Source: Cyanodermella asteris (taxonomy: Eukaryota; Ascomycota; Lecanoromycetes; Ostropales; Stictidaceae). Taken from it: a stretch of DNA of 64,000 bases. Below the pieces are notes generated by a model. That model was not told where the DNA came from, ran no database searches, and worked only from the letters and a program-made list of their open reading frames with translations. A program made the position numbers and the translations under genes. Below, one piece after another: positions 23,599-32,631 of this stretch. Where the stretch lies: positions 420,790-484,789 of the forward strand of contig UYJD01000001.1 in assembly GCA_900618795.1 (NCBI GenBank), given 5' to 3'. Within the stretch, counting starts at the first letter, position 1. The number at the start of each line of letters is the position of its first letter.

Positions 23599-25254
23599 TT
23601 ACTTGGGATCATCACGCATACCGTTATCAGCCTCCCAAATGCATCTCTCGCACATGCACATGCCGCCCAGTGCCCCCGCAGCCCATTCCCTCCGCTCCTT
23701 GACTGGTAGTTGAACATCACAATAATGATTAAGTATCTCCTCGCCGGCCTTGATTCCTCCAGCCCATCGCTGGTCGTCCACGATGTTGTCGTCTCCCCAT
23801 TTGACCACCTCGCCCTTGGTTCCGTCGCGCACCCACATCTTGATTTCTCCTCCCCACTCCCAGCTCACATTTGGAGCACAGCTATGGTTAGCTAGACACC
23901 ACCTGTAGTGGCTCGCAGCCACCTCGGGCCTCCCTGTCCTTGCGTTCATCCTCGCGTTGGCGACTCCTCTGAACTTTGCAAACAGCGTGTTCAGGATCCA
24001 GAAATCGTACTTGCCGATGGTCGCAAATATGTCAATATCCATCATTGTGAGCATATGAATGGGGTTTGCAATGTTGTGCTCAAAGCTCCATGGCAGTGTC
24101 CGAGGACGAGCCGATTTTTTGCCTGTAGCTTCTCCAGATGGCTCTTCCCACGACGAGTAGTCGCCCCACAAGAACGAGACTTCGAGTAGGTCGAGTGGAT
24201 TCATGTCTTGCGTCTCTGCCATCGCGAGCGCCCGTCCGAGGAGAAGACCGTAAAGAGCGTCGGAAGCGTCTTTCGCCTCGACGTCCTTGTTGATAGCCTC
24301 GAAGTCTTCATTGCCACATACGGCTGTGTGGTATGATTGCATGGCTTGGTCAAGGCAATCCTGGCTGCAAAATATGGCCGTCATACACTCGTCGCATGCA
24401 AGAGAGTCGGCTGGGTCCGAGGGCAACTCGGCACTGCAGGCGTCACAAAGCTCATCGTGGAGGCGATTGTTGACGGCCAGTAAGCTCTTTTCTACGAGCA
24501 GGCTTTCACCAGGCGGAATGTCCTCCTTTGCGAAGAGACCGAGCTGTTTGATGGTCGAGGAAGCCGGCGGACTTGAGTCACTGCTGCGTTCGGATGGAGT
24601 CTGGTCTGAGTAGAGGATGGGAAGTTCGACAGCCTTGACAATGCACTTCGGCGCAACTTCCTGTAGGCGAGAATTCAAAAGATCGAGAGACTCCTGACTA
24701 TATCGATCCGGTTCATGGTCGTTCCACGGATAGAGCTCTCTGCGCGCGTAGACCGACTGACTCAGTGTACTGGTCTCGCCTTCGGTCGTCAGTCCAGCCA
24801 TGCTCAGGGTGAGTAGTTTTGCCCTCAGCTCGATCAATTCAGAGTCATCTCCAACCTTGGTCTTCAAGCCAAGGTCGGCAAAGTGCTTCGCCGTTCTGTT
24901 GGCGCCGAGTTCGAGCAGACAATCGACTAGCCTCGCATAGCACGAAAGAGCATGTCGCTTGAAAACCAGCGCCACGGCCTCGGGAACTTCGTCATCATCG
25001 TCTACCTCGTCGGCATCGAAGCCTAGTGCAGACAGAGCTTGGCCGTGATATTCGCCGCTGGTGTCCAAAGCATCGTCCGTGAGAAGCAGCGCTTTGTAGT
25101 AGTCCCCAATGGCCAAGTCGTGATAGTCGCATGAGCGAAAAACGTCTCCCCGCAGTTGCCAAACTCTTACATCGTAGGCACTTTGTACGATGGCATCTGT
25201 GAAGAGGTAGAAGCTCTCTCGGAATTTTTCTTTCGTCCTGCATGGTGGAGACAT
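23599..25254 (-). CDS. SET/MYND-domain protein (SMYD-like)
   Basis: An intronless 551-aa protein. The N-terminal part (about residues 1-150) is helical and TPR-like (FRSCDYHDLAIGDYYKALLL). A SET domain is split in the SMYD way: LGLFAKEDIPPGESLLVEKS (about residue 245) starts it. A MYND-like zinc cluster follows with CDACS, CDEC, FCSQDCLDQAMQSYHTAVCG. The SET core returns with LANHSCAPNVSW (about residue 445; the NHSCxPN motif), GEEILNHYCD (the catalytic-Tyr region) and a CMCERC post-SET cysteine set. It probably methylates protein lysines; the substrate is unknown. The ATG giving MSPPCRT is chosen; an upstream extension would start only at a non-ATG codon. It is tail-to-tail with the MFS pseudogene. 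Confidence 0.85.
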   Translation of the reverse strand: MSPPCRTKEKFRESFYLFTDAIVQSAYDVRVWQLRGDVFRSCDYHDLAIGDYYKALLLTDDALDTSGEYHGQALSALGFDADEVDDDDEVPEAVALVFKRHALSCYARLVDCLLELGANRTAKHFADLGLKTKVGDDSELIELRAKLLTLSMAGLTTEGETSTLSQSVYARRELYPWNDHEPDRYSQESLDLLNSRLQEVAPKCIVKAVELPILYSDQTPSERSSDSSPPASSTIKQLGLFAKEDIPPGESLLVEKSLLAVNNRLHDELCDACSAELPSDPADSLACDECMTAIFCSQDCLDQAMQSYHTAVCGNEDFEAINKDVEAKDASDALYGLLLGRALAMAETQDMNPLDLLEVSFLWGDYSSWEEPSGEATGKKSARPRTLPWSFEHNIANPIHMLTMMDIDIFATIGKYDFWILNTLFAKFRGVANARMNARTGRPEVAASHYRWCLANHSCAPNVSWEWGGEIKMWVRDGTKGEVVKWGDDNIVDDQRWAGGIKAGEEILNHYCDVQLPVKERREWAAGALGGMCMCERCIWEADNGMRDDPK

Positions 25255-25566
25255 TCTAAGATTAGCGATAGAAGACAGTGTCGAGGGACCGAGACAAGGA
25301 TTAAGGCGAAGTAGGACTGAAGGAAGTTCGGTCTTGAAACAGCGCTGTCGGATGCTCAAAAAAAGTAGAAAGAGCAATCGTTAGGCACGTCAAGACTTAA
25401 AATTAAACTCCATCATATTCACCCACGGTCATTGAAATGGAGCATTAGGCAGGGTCTCTATAGTCAGCCAAGCCAAGATCGAAACATTTCATGTGTCGGG
25501 CGCTGAAGAACCCCCTTTTTTTTTTGTGAAAAGTATATAAGTTTTTGTTAAGAATGTTTCTGGCAT
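25255..25566. other. Intergenic upstream of the tRNA gene
   Basis: No coding sequence. It contains an A/T-rich stretch with a TATATAA element about 30 bp ahead of the tRNA gene. Confidence 0.4.
25534..25540 (+). promoter_or_regulatory. TATA-like element upstream of tRNA-Val
   Basis: TATATAA lies 26-32 bp before the tRNA 5' end, where TFIIIB-contacting TATA-like boxes occur in some fungal tRNA genes. It could matter here because the internal A box of this tRNA is interrupted. Confidence 0.4.
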
Positions 25567-25705
25567 GGTCGGATGGTGTAGTGTACGTACTGGAACGCAT
25601 CTTCTAATGGTACTCGAACTAACCCAATCGCAGTGGTTATCACATCTCGTTAACAGTGTTAACAATGTTCCGAGAAGGTCCTGGGATCGAGCCCCAGTCT
25701 GATCA
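25567..25705 (+). tRNA. tRNA-Val: tRNA-Val(AAC) with an anticodon-loop intron and a second intron in the D-loop
   Basis: The acceptor strands GGTCGGA (25567-25573) and TCTGATC (25698-25704) pair over 7 bp with two G-T pairs, with discriminator A at 25705. The anticodon stem is TCTCG (25645-25649) with CGAGA (25671-25675). The loop TTAACA...C puts AAC at 34-36 and holds a 14-nt intron (25656-25669) after position 37. The T arm is CTGGG / ATCGAGC / CCCAG, with a normal B box (GGATCGAGCCC). The D arm is interrupted: removing 25583-25633 (51 nt) leaves GTGTAGTTGGTTATCAC, the expected Val D arm. The removed piece starts GTACGT, has an ACTAACC branch-type site and ends CGCAG, so it looks like a spliceosomal intron. 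A mature tRNA of 74 nt before CCA addition results. Whether it is functional or a disrupted copy is open. Confidence 0.85.
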
Positions 25706-25710
25706 GCCTA

Positions 25711-25717
25711 TTTTTTT
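25711..25717 (+). terminator. Pol III terminator, T7
   Basis: A run of seven T begins six bases after the discriminator base, a normal RNA polymerase III stop for the tRNA gene. Confidence 0.75.
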
Positions 25718-27064
25718 GGACCCTCTGCCGGTGGTCTTCATATGACATGCAGCGGGGTGCGCCAGGTTTGGGATGTGGCCCAACGGATCGCGGTGGCTTG
25801 GCGGGTAGCACTACGACGACGTATGCCAGAACGCGTAAGTGGCCCAGTGATTAGCTTACCACCGTAATGAGCTTATCTTTTGAGGTCGACGAAGCTGTGG
25901 CTAACTTTATGAGGCCACCGAATTTCCGCGGCCGTGCAATGGGCACGTTATGGACAGGATGTCTCGTTACCTTCCATCATGGAATCGGGACTATCCCATT
26001 TCGTGCCTCATTTTTTGAAGTCATGCCCATCGTGCCCCCGTCGATTTCCTATCTGTCAACTCCGTCACGAAGGCTTCGCTCAGCGTACCCGGCGATAAAT
26101 TTTACCACTCACTTATGATGCAACTTGAACTAGCTACATACTTGGCGGTCAGTTTGGTGTCACCCCCCAAATTCTCACCCAAACTGAGCATCTCCAGATA
26201 CTTCGTCTGTAGCTGAGTATTAACGGAGTTTACTACAACTTAGCTCAGTGATAGAACACAGCTTCTATTGTTACCCTCTTTAAGTCAGTGCTCACGCGAT
26301 CGTTCGTAGCTGAGGAATTCGCGGTCAAAGAAAATGATGAAGCCGCTCTCATCAAAATGTTCAATTTTTTGGTAAGAGCTGTTCAGAGAGCGACAGTAGT
26401 GGAACATGTGTGACCATCCAGGTCCCTTCGCGTGAGGTCCATGAGTTGCTATGGTGCAAAGCCAACTCGCGTGAACATGAGATGTGTGTATCCGAATCTG
26501 TAGTAGTCCTGTCTAGCTTGGCAAAATCATCCTGCTGCTCGAGCTGTTCAGGCGGTGTTGAGCTGTTCTCAGGATCCACGCCGCATCCGGTCCTTTCCGC
26601 CAATCACAATCCCGACCTACTTCACATAGCCTCAATATAACCCGCCTTCCTTGGCCGTGGTTCCAGGCAACAGGAATTCGAGCTCCAGATCAGTGGAGCT
26701 ATGCAAACGATATCTGACTGAACCGCATGGCAGTGCATGGTGATCTGGCGTTGCCAAGTCAGCGGTCCGCAACGCCAGATCCCAGCGGGGCAGGCATAGC
26801 CCCAGCCAGCACGGCGGAAGCTTCAGCCTGGCGGCTCCGCCTTCAAGGATCGGGACATCAGGACGGAGTTGCGACTTGTCAGGACGAGAGTGTGTAAGGC
26901 CAGACGGTCACCGCAGAACATAAAGAGGTCGAGACGACCGGATTCTCCGCATGTTAACCACGTTCTGGATAATTAACTCATGAATTGTACAATCTGCCAT
27001 TGTTAGATTCTGAATTGATATTTAGTACATTAGCAACGATTCAAGGCTGAGATAGAGGATCACC
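25718..27064. other. Stretch without a supported gene
   Basis: 1.35 kb with short chance ORFs only. No clear repeat or RNA gene was seen. Confidence 0.4.
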
Positions 27065-27322
27065 ATGGGGTGCGGCATCTCGAGACCGAATGGCTCTTCA
27101 GCCAAGCCATATTCTTCGGTTTGTGCATACCTTCCCGAAACAAGTAAGTACGCGGTGCTGACTGATTTGGAGGGCAATCCATCTTTATTCGCTACTCTCG
27201 GAGCTTCAGGCGGTGGTGGCAACTATAGCGGAGGCGGACATCATGGTGGTGGAGGACACGGCGGTCATGCATCACATGCAGATGGAGGCGGCGGCGGCGG
27301 AGGTGGTGGTGGTGGGTGCTGA
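27065..27322 (+). CDS. Small MGC-start Gly/His-rich protein
   Basis: The start MGCGIS fits an N-terminal myristoylation signal (Gly2, Ser6) with a neighbouring Cys for palmitoylation, which suggests membrane attachment. The tail is a run of Gly broken by His, Asn and Ser and ends GGGGC. An intron at 27144-27209 (66 nt, GTAAGT donor, CTGAC site, CAG acceptor) would shorten the product from 85 to 63 aa; both forms stay in frame. The cleaner donor and the more uniform product favour splicing. No family function is known to me. Low complexity means homology searches will be of limited use. Confidence 0.6.
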   Translation: MGCGISRPNGSSAKPYSSVCAYLPETSKYAVLTDLEGNPSLFATLGASGGGGNYSGGGHHGGGGHGGHASHADGGGGGGGGGGGC

Positions 27323-27790
27323 TTGCAGACGATATGTCATTGGCGATGCGATTGAGTCAAGACCGAGGACTTCTTTGAGATGGATTGACCACTCTTTACT
27401 CACCTACATCGCCGTCTTGTGTACCTAGATCCGAAAACGGATTATGCCGCCAGTCATCACATGGTTCCGTGAGAGACTCGGAAAAGTGTAAGGCGCTATA
27501 CTAATTCATACATTGCTTGACCATCTTCATGCTCGGCATGTGGTTGTCGTGAAAGTTCCAGGCGAAGAGAGATTAGACGAGGGTGGGACAGATAAGATCC
27601 AGGTTGGCGCCGTCTCGAGCATGCCACTTTCTACGCTATGCCGGACCGGCCGTTCAAGCGAATCTAGACTTGTAGGCCAGCCGCACCCATGCTGGCTCGC
27701 TCTCATCTGTAATCAGCGTAGCAGCAGTTCCGTGGTCAACAAATACTTTCTTCAAGCAATTGAGACCGTGAAATACAGTGCCTTCCCGCC
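27323..27790. other. Intergenic; promoter of the second SDR gene
   Basis: No supported gene. Confidence 0.35.
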
Positions 27791-28822
27791 ATGCCTGGTA
27801 AAGACCTTTAACGCTATGCTCCGGAATTATACAACTGACCATCACCAGATCTAGACTCATTTCAACTAGCGGTGGAGGCCACTGTCCTCAATCCTCTTGT
27901 CACTGGTCCCGTTTTTGTTGGCCTTTGTATCCTCCGGAATGCGGTTCTGGGTATCACCGAACTACCAAGTGTTCTGGTACTTGTTGGTGTCATTCGGTGG
28001 TTCAACGGTTGGCTGAACGACCAGGCACAGAACAATTGGATCAATGACCAATATAATTGGTCTCAAGAGTTGGTTGTCATCACGGGTGGAAGTCAGGGTA
28101 TTGGGGCGGCTGTCGTTGAGGAGTTTCAGACTCGCAAAGTGAAGGTGGTGATTATTGACATCGTCGATCCACCTCCAACACATTCGTCGCCGTCGACACA
28201 CTTCTACCGCTGTGACCTGTCCTCCTCAAACGAGATTCGGGCCACTGCAGCCACCATCAAGAAAACCCACGGCAACCCAACAGTTATCTTCAACAATGCT
28301 GGAACTTGGAATAAGACGCCGTTATTGCAGACGCCAAATGAACACACGTCGCGACTTTTTGACATCAATCACCTTTCCCATTATCAGTTCATCAAAGCTT
28401 TCGGCCCAGCAATGGTAGAACGAAACCACGGGATGATTGTGACCATGTCTTCGGTGATTGCGTATGGAACTGCGCCCCCAGCGATGGTTGATTATGCTGC
28501 TTCCAAAGCAGCTAACATGGCACTCCACGAAAGTCTTGGTTCAGAGCTTGCATACCAAGCACCAAAAATCAGGACAGTCCTTGTGGTGCCGAACTTCACG
28601 AAGACAGGCCTGACAGCCGGACTGAACCCTAACAGCGTGCTCTTCAGAGATTTGGAACCTCGCGAATTGGGTCAAGCCATTGCTCGACAAATTCTGAGCG
28701 GACGCAGTGGCCAAGTGCTCCTTCCAAAATGTGTTGGATGGACCGAAGCGTACGTCCGAGCGCTCCCGATTTGGATACAGAAAGTCAGAGCCATCAATCC
28801 GACGGTCGTGCGGTCCAAGTGA
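27791..28822 (+). CDS. Short-chain dehydrogenase/reductase with N-terminal membrane segment (retinol dehydrogenase/17-beta-HSD-like)
   Basis: A 319-aa SDR. The first exon is only ATG CCT G (27791-27797); a 72-nt intron with a GTAAAG donor, an AACTGAC site and a TAG acceptor leads to the main exon, 27870-28822. Without this splice the frame has no ATG start. A hydrophobic N-terminus (about residues 15-50) suggests ER or lipid-droplet anchoring. The cofactor motif is TGGSQGIG (about residue 79) and the structural motif is NNAG. The catalytic Ser is in MSSVIAYG and Tyr/Lys in YAASK. These features match classical SDRs of the DHRS/RDH type acting on lipids or retinoid-like substrates; the actual substrate is unknown. 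Confidence 0.82.
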
Positions 28823-29036
28823 GGCTCCCGCAATTCGAGCTGAGTGGAGTCGCGAGTTGACCCAAAGCTCTTACATATATATACGCTAGATCCCTAAGTA
28901 GCTGCATACATCGTGTTCTTCGAGTCTTGGTCGTCTGTGTTAACGGGAATCTGGTTCAGCTTACCTCTGGCAATTGTCATGAAAATTGGTGTTAGAAGAA
29001 TCCATTCGCGGGTATTATCGTTTCGCACCAATACCT

Positions 29037-31949
29037 TCAGTCAACATCACCGTCTTCCTCGTCATCGTCGTCATCCTCATCCTCATCTTCATCGTCCTCC
29101 GCATCCGAGATCTCCTCTCCCAATTCTTTCAACTTCGCCTTGTCCCTCGTCCGCTTCTCTTCCAAGTCTCCAAGCATGACGAACAAATCATCAAGCTCGC
29201 TCTGCGCCTTCTCCCTCGCAACCTCCTTCTCCGCAGCCGTCTCCTCGGCCCTGTCCGCAATCTCCTTGGCCTGCTTGATGGTTCCCTGGGCAATCTTCTC
29301 TCGCTTCTCCGCCTGTTCGGCACGTTGCTCGGCCCGTTCCAGTCGGCCGGCCAGGCTCTTGCGTGCTTCCTCGTGCTCGTCAAAGGCCGTTTTGAGGTCT
29401 TGAGCGTGTTCTTTGTTCGCCTTGTCGAGCGCCTTCTCTGCCTTTTCGAGCCGGGATCGGAGATCAGCGAGCTCGGCTGTGTGATTTTCGGCGTTGCGGG
29501 AGGCGGACGTGTTGGCGTCGTCGAGTTGTTTCTGCAGGTCGGAGCGCACGGATTTGAGTTCGGCAGAGTGTTTGCTCTGCAGATCCGATTGGGACTTCTG
29601 ATGCTCGGTGCGGATTCGTTGAATTTCCTTGTCGTGGCCCTGCTTTGCGATAATGGCTTCGTCCCGAAGAGATTTGATCTCCATTGCGTGTCGACTACGT
29701 GCGTCGACTTCGGCTTGCTGCTGCTGTGATCGCAGGGACTGGATTTCGCTTCCGTGGTTCTTTTGTAGGGATGTGTTGACGGAGCTGATACGCTGGATCT
29801 CTACCTGTGCGCTCTCCCTTTCCCGTCTGTAGTTTGCTTCTGCCTGCCCCAATTGTCGCTCCAGAGATTGGATGCGCTCCTGCGCCTCGTCCATCGCCTT
29901 CGCTTGCTCGTCAAGCTGAGACCGCAGGAGGTCGACTTGTTCACGCGAGACACCCTTCTCGACGCCTCCGACGTTGACACTGATTTCGAGGTCGGGTTCG
30001 CGCTCGATGGCGCGCTGTATACGGCTGAAGTTGTCCTTGAGAAACTCAATGTAGGTCCGGTCAAAAAGCGGCTCAGGTAGTGGTGCGACTTCGAAATCAC
30101 GGACTGCTGGATCCTCGCGAAGTCTTGTGAGGGAGGCATCGTAAAGATCGCGGCCAAGCTTCGAGGTCAGAATATTGTTGACCGTAGATCGCGGAATAGG
30201 AGAGTCCTTGGTCGAGAACTCGTAGATGATGCCGAGGAGAAAACTGCCGAGGCCGGCGACAACAGGCTGGTTGTGGTGATTTCGAATGACAAGGGTCGCG
30301 AGGCTTTGTAGATTACTGCCCTCCTGGAGGAAGTCGTTGATGGCGTCTGGCTCCTCAAATAGCCAGGCTGAGAGTATCATCAGATAAGCGATGCTCAATC
30401 GCTCGTCGTCACCTCGGTCTGTGCGCGTGAGCAGATTGCCTGCCATATTCTGTATGCATGTCACGACTTCTTCGCCCTTTTCCGCGTCACCTTCAGACAC
30501 CGCCATGGCTATTTGCTTAGTGCTATGCTCCCCGATGATCAAATGCATGAATATTGTTGCAGCAATCCACTGTCTGTATGGATCAGGCGACCTCTGTTCG
30601 TCCGGGCTCTCTAGTAATATGGTGATAATGTTATCAGGTTCAGCTGATTGTGTGTCCAGGTGGCCGTGACAGGCTCGCTGGAGGAAAAATGATCGGATAC
30701 CAGGGTGCCCCTGCAGATATGCCTTTACGCATTCACATGCTGCTATCCTGATCTCCACCTCGTAGACAGCCGATACGTTCAAGCAGAGATCCAGCAATGC
30801 TTGTATGATATTCAGCTTGATCTCAGTCTCCTTGTGCCCGTTCACCTGCGGACCAGGAGACCGCGCTGGAGCCGATGCAATATGTAATGCGACTTCCCGT
30901 TGAGCGAATTGCTCTTGTAACTGAGTGTTCTTGCGTACCAATTCAGCCGCTGTAGAGAGCGCTTCCGCCTGTATTGTGGTCGACATGGTGGGGCTGAACG
31001 CGAGACTGATGATCTGATAAGTGACACCTTGTTTCCAGAACTCTGCCTGATTCCGCTGAGCCGCCGAACCACCACCAAGTAGGAAGAGGCGGATGATGGA
31101 CAGCAGGCCCCAGAGATTCTTGTCTCGCTGCTCAACGTTCCAGAACTCTGGTTCTTCTCCTTCCGGCTTCTGTTCCAAGAGCGGCCTCAGCAAGTCCGCC
31201 GTCCTCTTCGGCCCGCCAGTCTCTCGAAAGGCCATTTGGTTGGACGAATTGAGCCTGAGCAAATTCGCAAGCAGCGAGAGACAGTCCTGCACGACCACAT
31301 CGCCGCCCGCTAAGCCCCCCTCTTGCTCGATAATCTTGAATATCCGATCGAAAGCATTCTCGAATGCAACCATCTTCTGGAACTCTACATTCCCGGGCGT
31401 TAGAGATGTGAGCAACAGCAATGCCTCTGCCCGGATTGCTTCCCTATTGTCGTCTAGCACTCCCACCAGCCTCGAGACACCCAGTGGTGCAACATAGACA
31501 CATTCCTGCGTCCTCTCCGGCCTCGCATTTGAGATGGCTGTAATCAGCTGTAATGTGAACAGCCTCGCAAAAAACTCCCCATTCTCGAGCAGATCCAGTA
31601 GCACAGTTATGTTTTCTTGCTTCACCGTGAACTCATCCGCCAACCAGAACAATATATCTTCCGAAGCTTCTGGAGAGTCGCTATCCGGGCTGAAAAGCAT
31701 GAGCAGCGTCTCTAGGACGGTCTTGAGCGTATCTGGGTCATCGCGCTGGTTACTGAGCGTGTTGATTAGATTGCGGAGCGCCCCAGAGGCAACGGAGCCA
31801 GGGAAGGATTTTGCGAAGCTGCGGAGCCCAAGGATTGCGTTGCGGCGGTCTTCGAGGAGGGTGGCGGATTGGAGACGGCTACAGAGGGTTGCGATGGTGT
31901 CTGTGGCCGTCTGCTTTGCCGGCGCCTGCGATTCGAGAATGCGGAACAT
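29037..31949 (-). CDS. USO1: Vesicle-tethering protein Uso1/p115
   Basis: An intronless 970-aa peripheral Golgi tether that captures ER-derived COPII vesicles before SNARE pairing. The N-terminus (MFRILESQAPAKQTA and LLEDRRNAILGLRSFAK) is characteristic of the fungal Uso1/p115 head. Armadillo-like helices fill residues 1-650 (for example AIRAEALLLLTSLTPGN). From about residue 650 the protein is continuous coiled coil rich in Gln, Glu, Lys and Arg, with frequent RSDLQKQLDDA-like heptads. It ends in an acidic tail (long Asp/Glu run) as in p115. Its length is shorter than the 1790-residue yeast Uso1 and close to other filamentous-fungal and animal orthologues. The identification is secure. Confidence 0.93.
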   Translation of the reverse strand: MFRILESQAPAKQTATDTIATLCSRLQSATLLEDRRNAILGLRSFAKSFPGSVASGALRNLINTLSNQRDDPDTLKTVLETLLMLFSPDSDSPEASEDILFWLADEFTVKQENITVLLDLLENGEFFARLFTLQLITAISNARPERTQECVYVAPLGVSRLVGVLDDNREAIRAEALLLLTSLTPGNVEFQKMVAFENAFDRIFKIIEQEGGLAGGDVVVQDCLSLLANLLRLNSSNQMAFRETGGPKRTADLLRPLLEQKPEGEEPEFWNVEQRDKNLWGLLSIIRLFLLGGGSAAQRNQAEFWKQGVTYQIISLAFSPTMSTTIQAEALSTAAELVRKNTQLQEQFAQREVALHIASAPARSPGPQVNGHKETEIKLNIIQALLDLCLNVSAVYEVEIRIAACECVKAYLQGHPGIRSFFLQRACHGHLDTQSAEPDNIITILLESPDEQRSPDPYRQWIAATIFMHLIIGEHSTKQIAMAVSEGDAEKGEEVVTCIQNMAGNLLTRTDRGDDERLSIAYLMILSAWLFEEPDAINDFLQEGSNLQSLATLVIRNHHNQPVVAGLGSFLLGIIYEFSTKDSPIPRSTVNNILTSKLGRDLYDASLTRLREDPAVRDFEVAPLPEPLFDRTYIEFLKDNFSRIQRAIEREPDLEISVNVGGVEKGVSREQVDLLRSQLDEQAKAMDEAQERIQSLERQLGQAEANYRRERESAQVEIQRISSVNTSLQKNHGSEIQSLRSQQQQAEVDARSRHAMEIKSLRDEAIIAKQGHDKEIQRIRTEHQKSQSDLQSKHSAELKSVRSDLQKQLDDANTSASRNAENHTAELADLRSRLEKAEKALDKANKEHAQDLKTAFDEHEEARKSLAGRLERAEQRAEQAEKREKIAQGTIKQAKEIADRAEETAAEKEVAREKAQSELDDLFVMLGDLEEKRTRDKAKLKELGEEISDAEDDEDEDEDDDDDEEDGDVD

Positions 31950-32631
31950 GGTGGGCGGTCGGCATGAAATGGCGGACTGAACCTATGCTAGATGACGACT
32001 TGTATTATTGTAAGATCCTCATCATGTTCTTCCTCCTCTTCATAATCGGCTGTCCCTCATGGTGTTCGATAGTGCTTGATATGAGGAACGTAAGGTTGTC
32101 GGAAATGTATAGATTGGTCTTCGGACTGCTCTGACGGCGACAAGAGCAGCGCAATCGCTGTGTTCAAGGGGCTTTTGATTGGAGTTTCTACTTCCAGACC
32201 GGCAGCGTGAATGCTGAGCTGGCTCGTTGGTTAGTTAGGCGTTGTATTACTTTGTCTTGACAGCATCTTCAAGGTGACTTGGCGTTCCGGGGATAAAGTA
32301 AGATTCCCGATTCGAGGACTCTGGCTCTCACACCTACGGGACCGAGTCTCAACCCTCTCTATCCTAAAAGTGATGAAAGAATGCTGTGTTTCGCCTGCAT
32401 CAGAATACGTGACGCTGTCCATGATCGCCTGACTCTGATATACGATCTTCAGCTTGCCTACTCGTACGCTGACAGCGCGACATGCTGCCTACGCACCTCC
32501 GGACTAAACTTTTTGTGCCAGCTGATAGGAGCATCACCAAGTCCTACGCGGTGTCTTGAGAACTCAAAGAATAAGTGCGTCTTCTAGTTCATGTATTAAA
32601 GTTGTTGTTGCGATGCCCTCGTCCGTTGTCG
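31950..32631. other. Intergenic
   Basis: The promoter of USO1 and the 3' flank of the efflux-pump gene (both on the minus strand). Nothing else is recognised. Confidence 0.4.
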
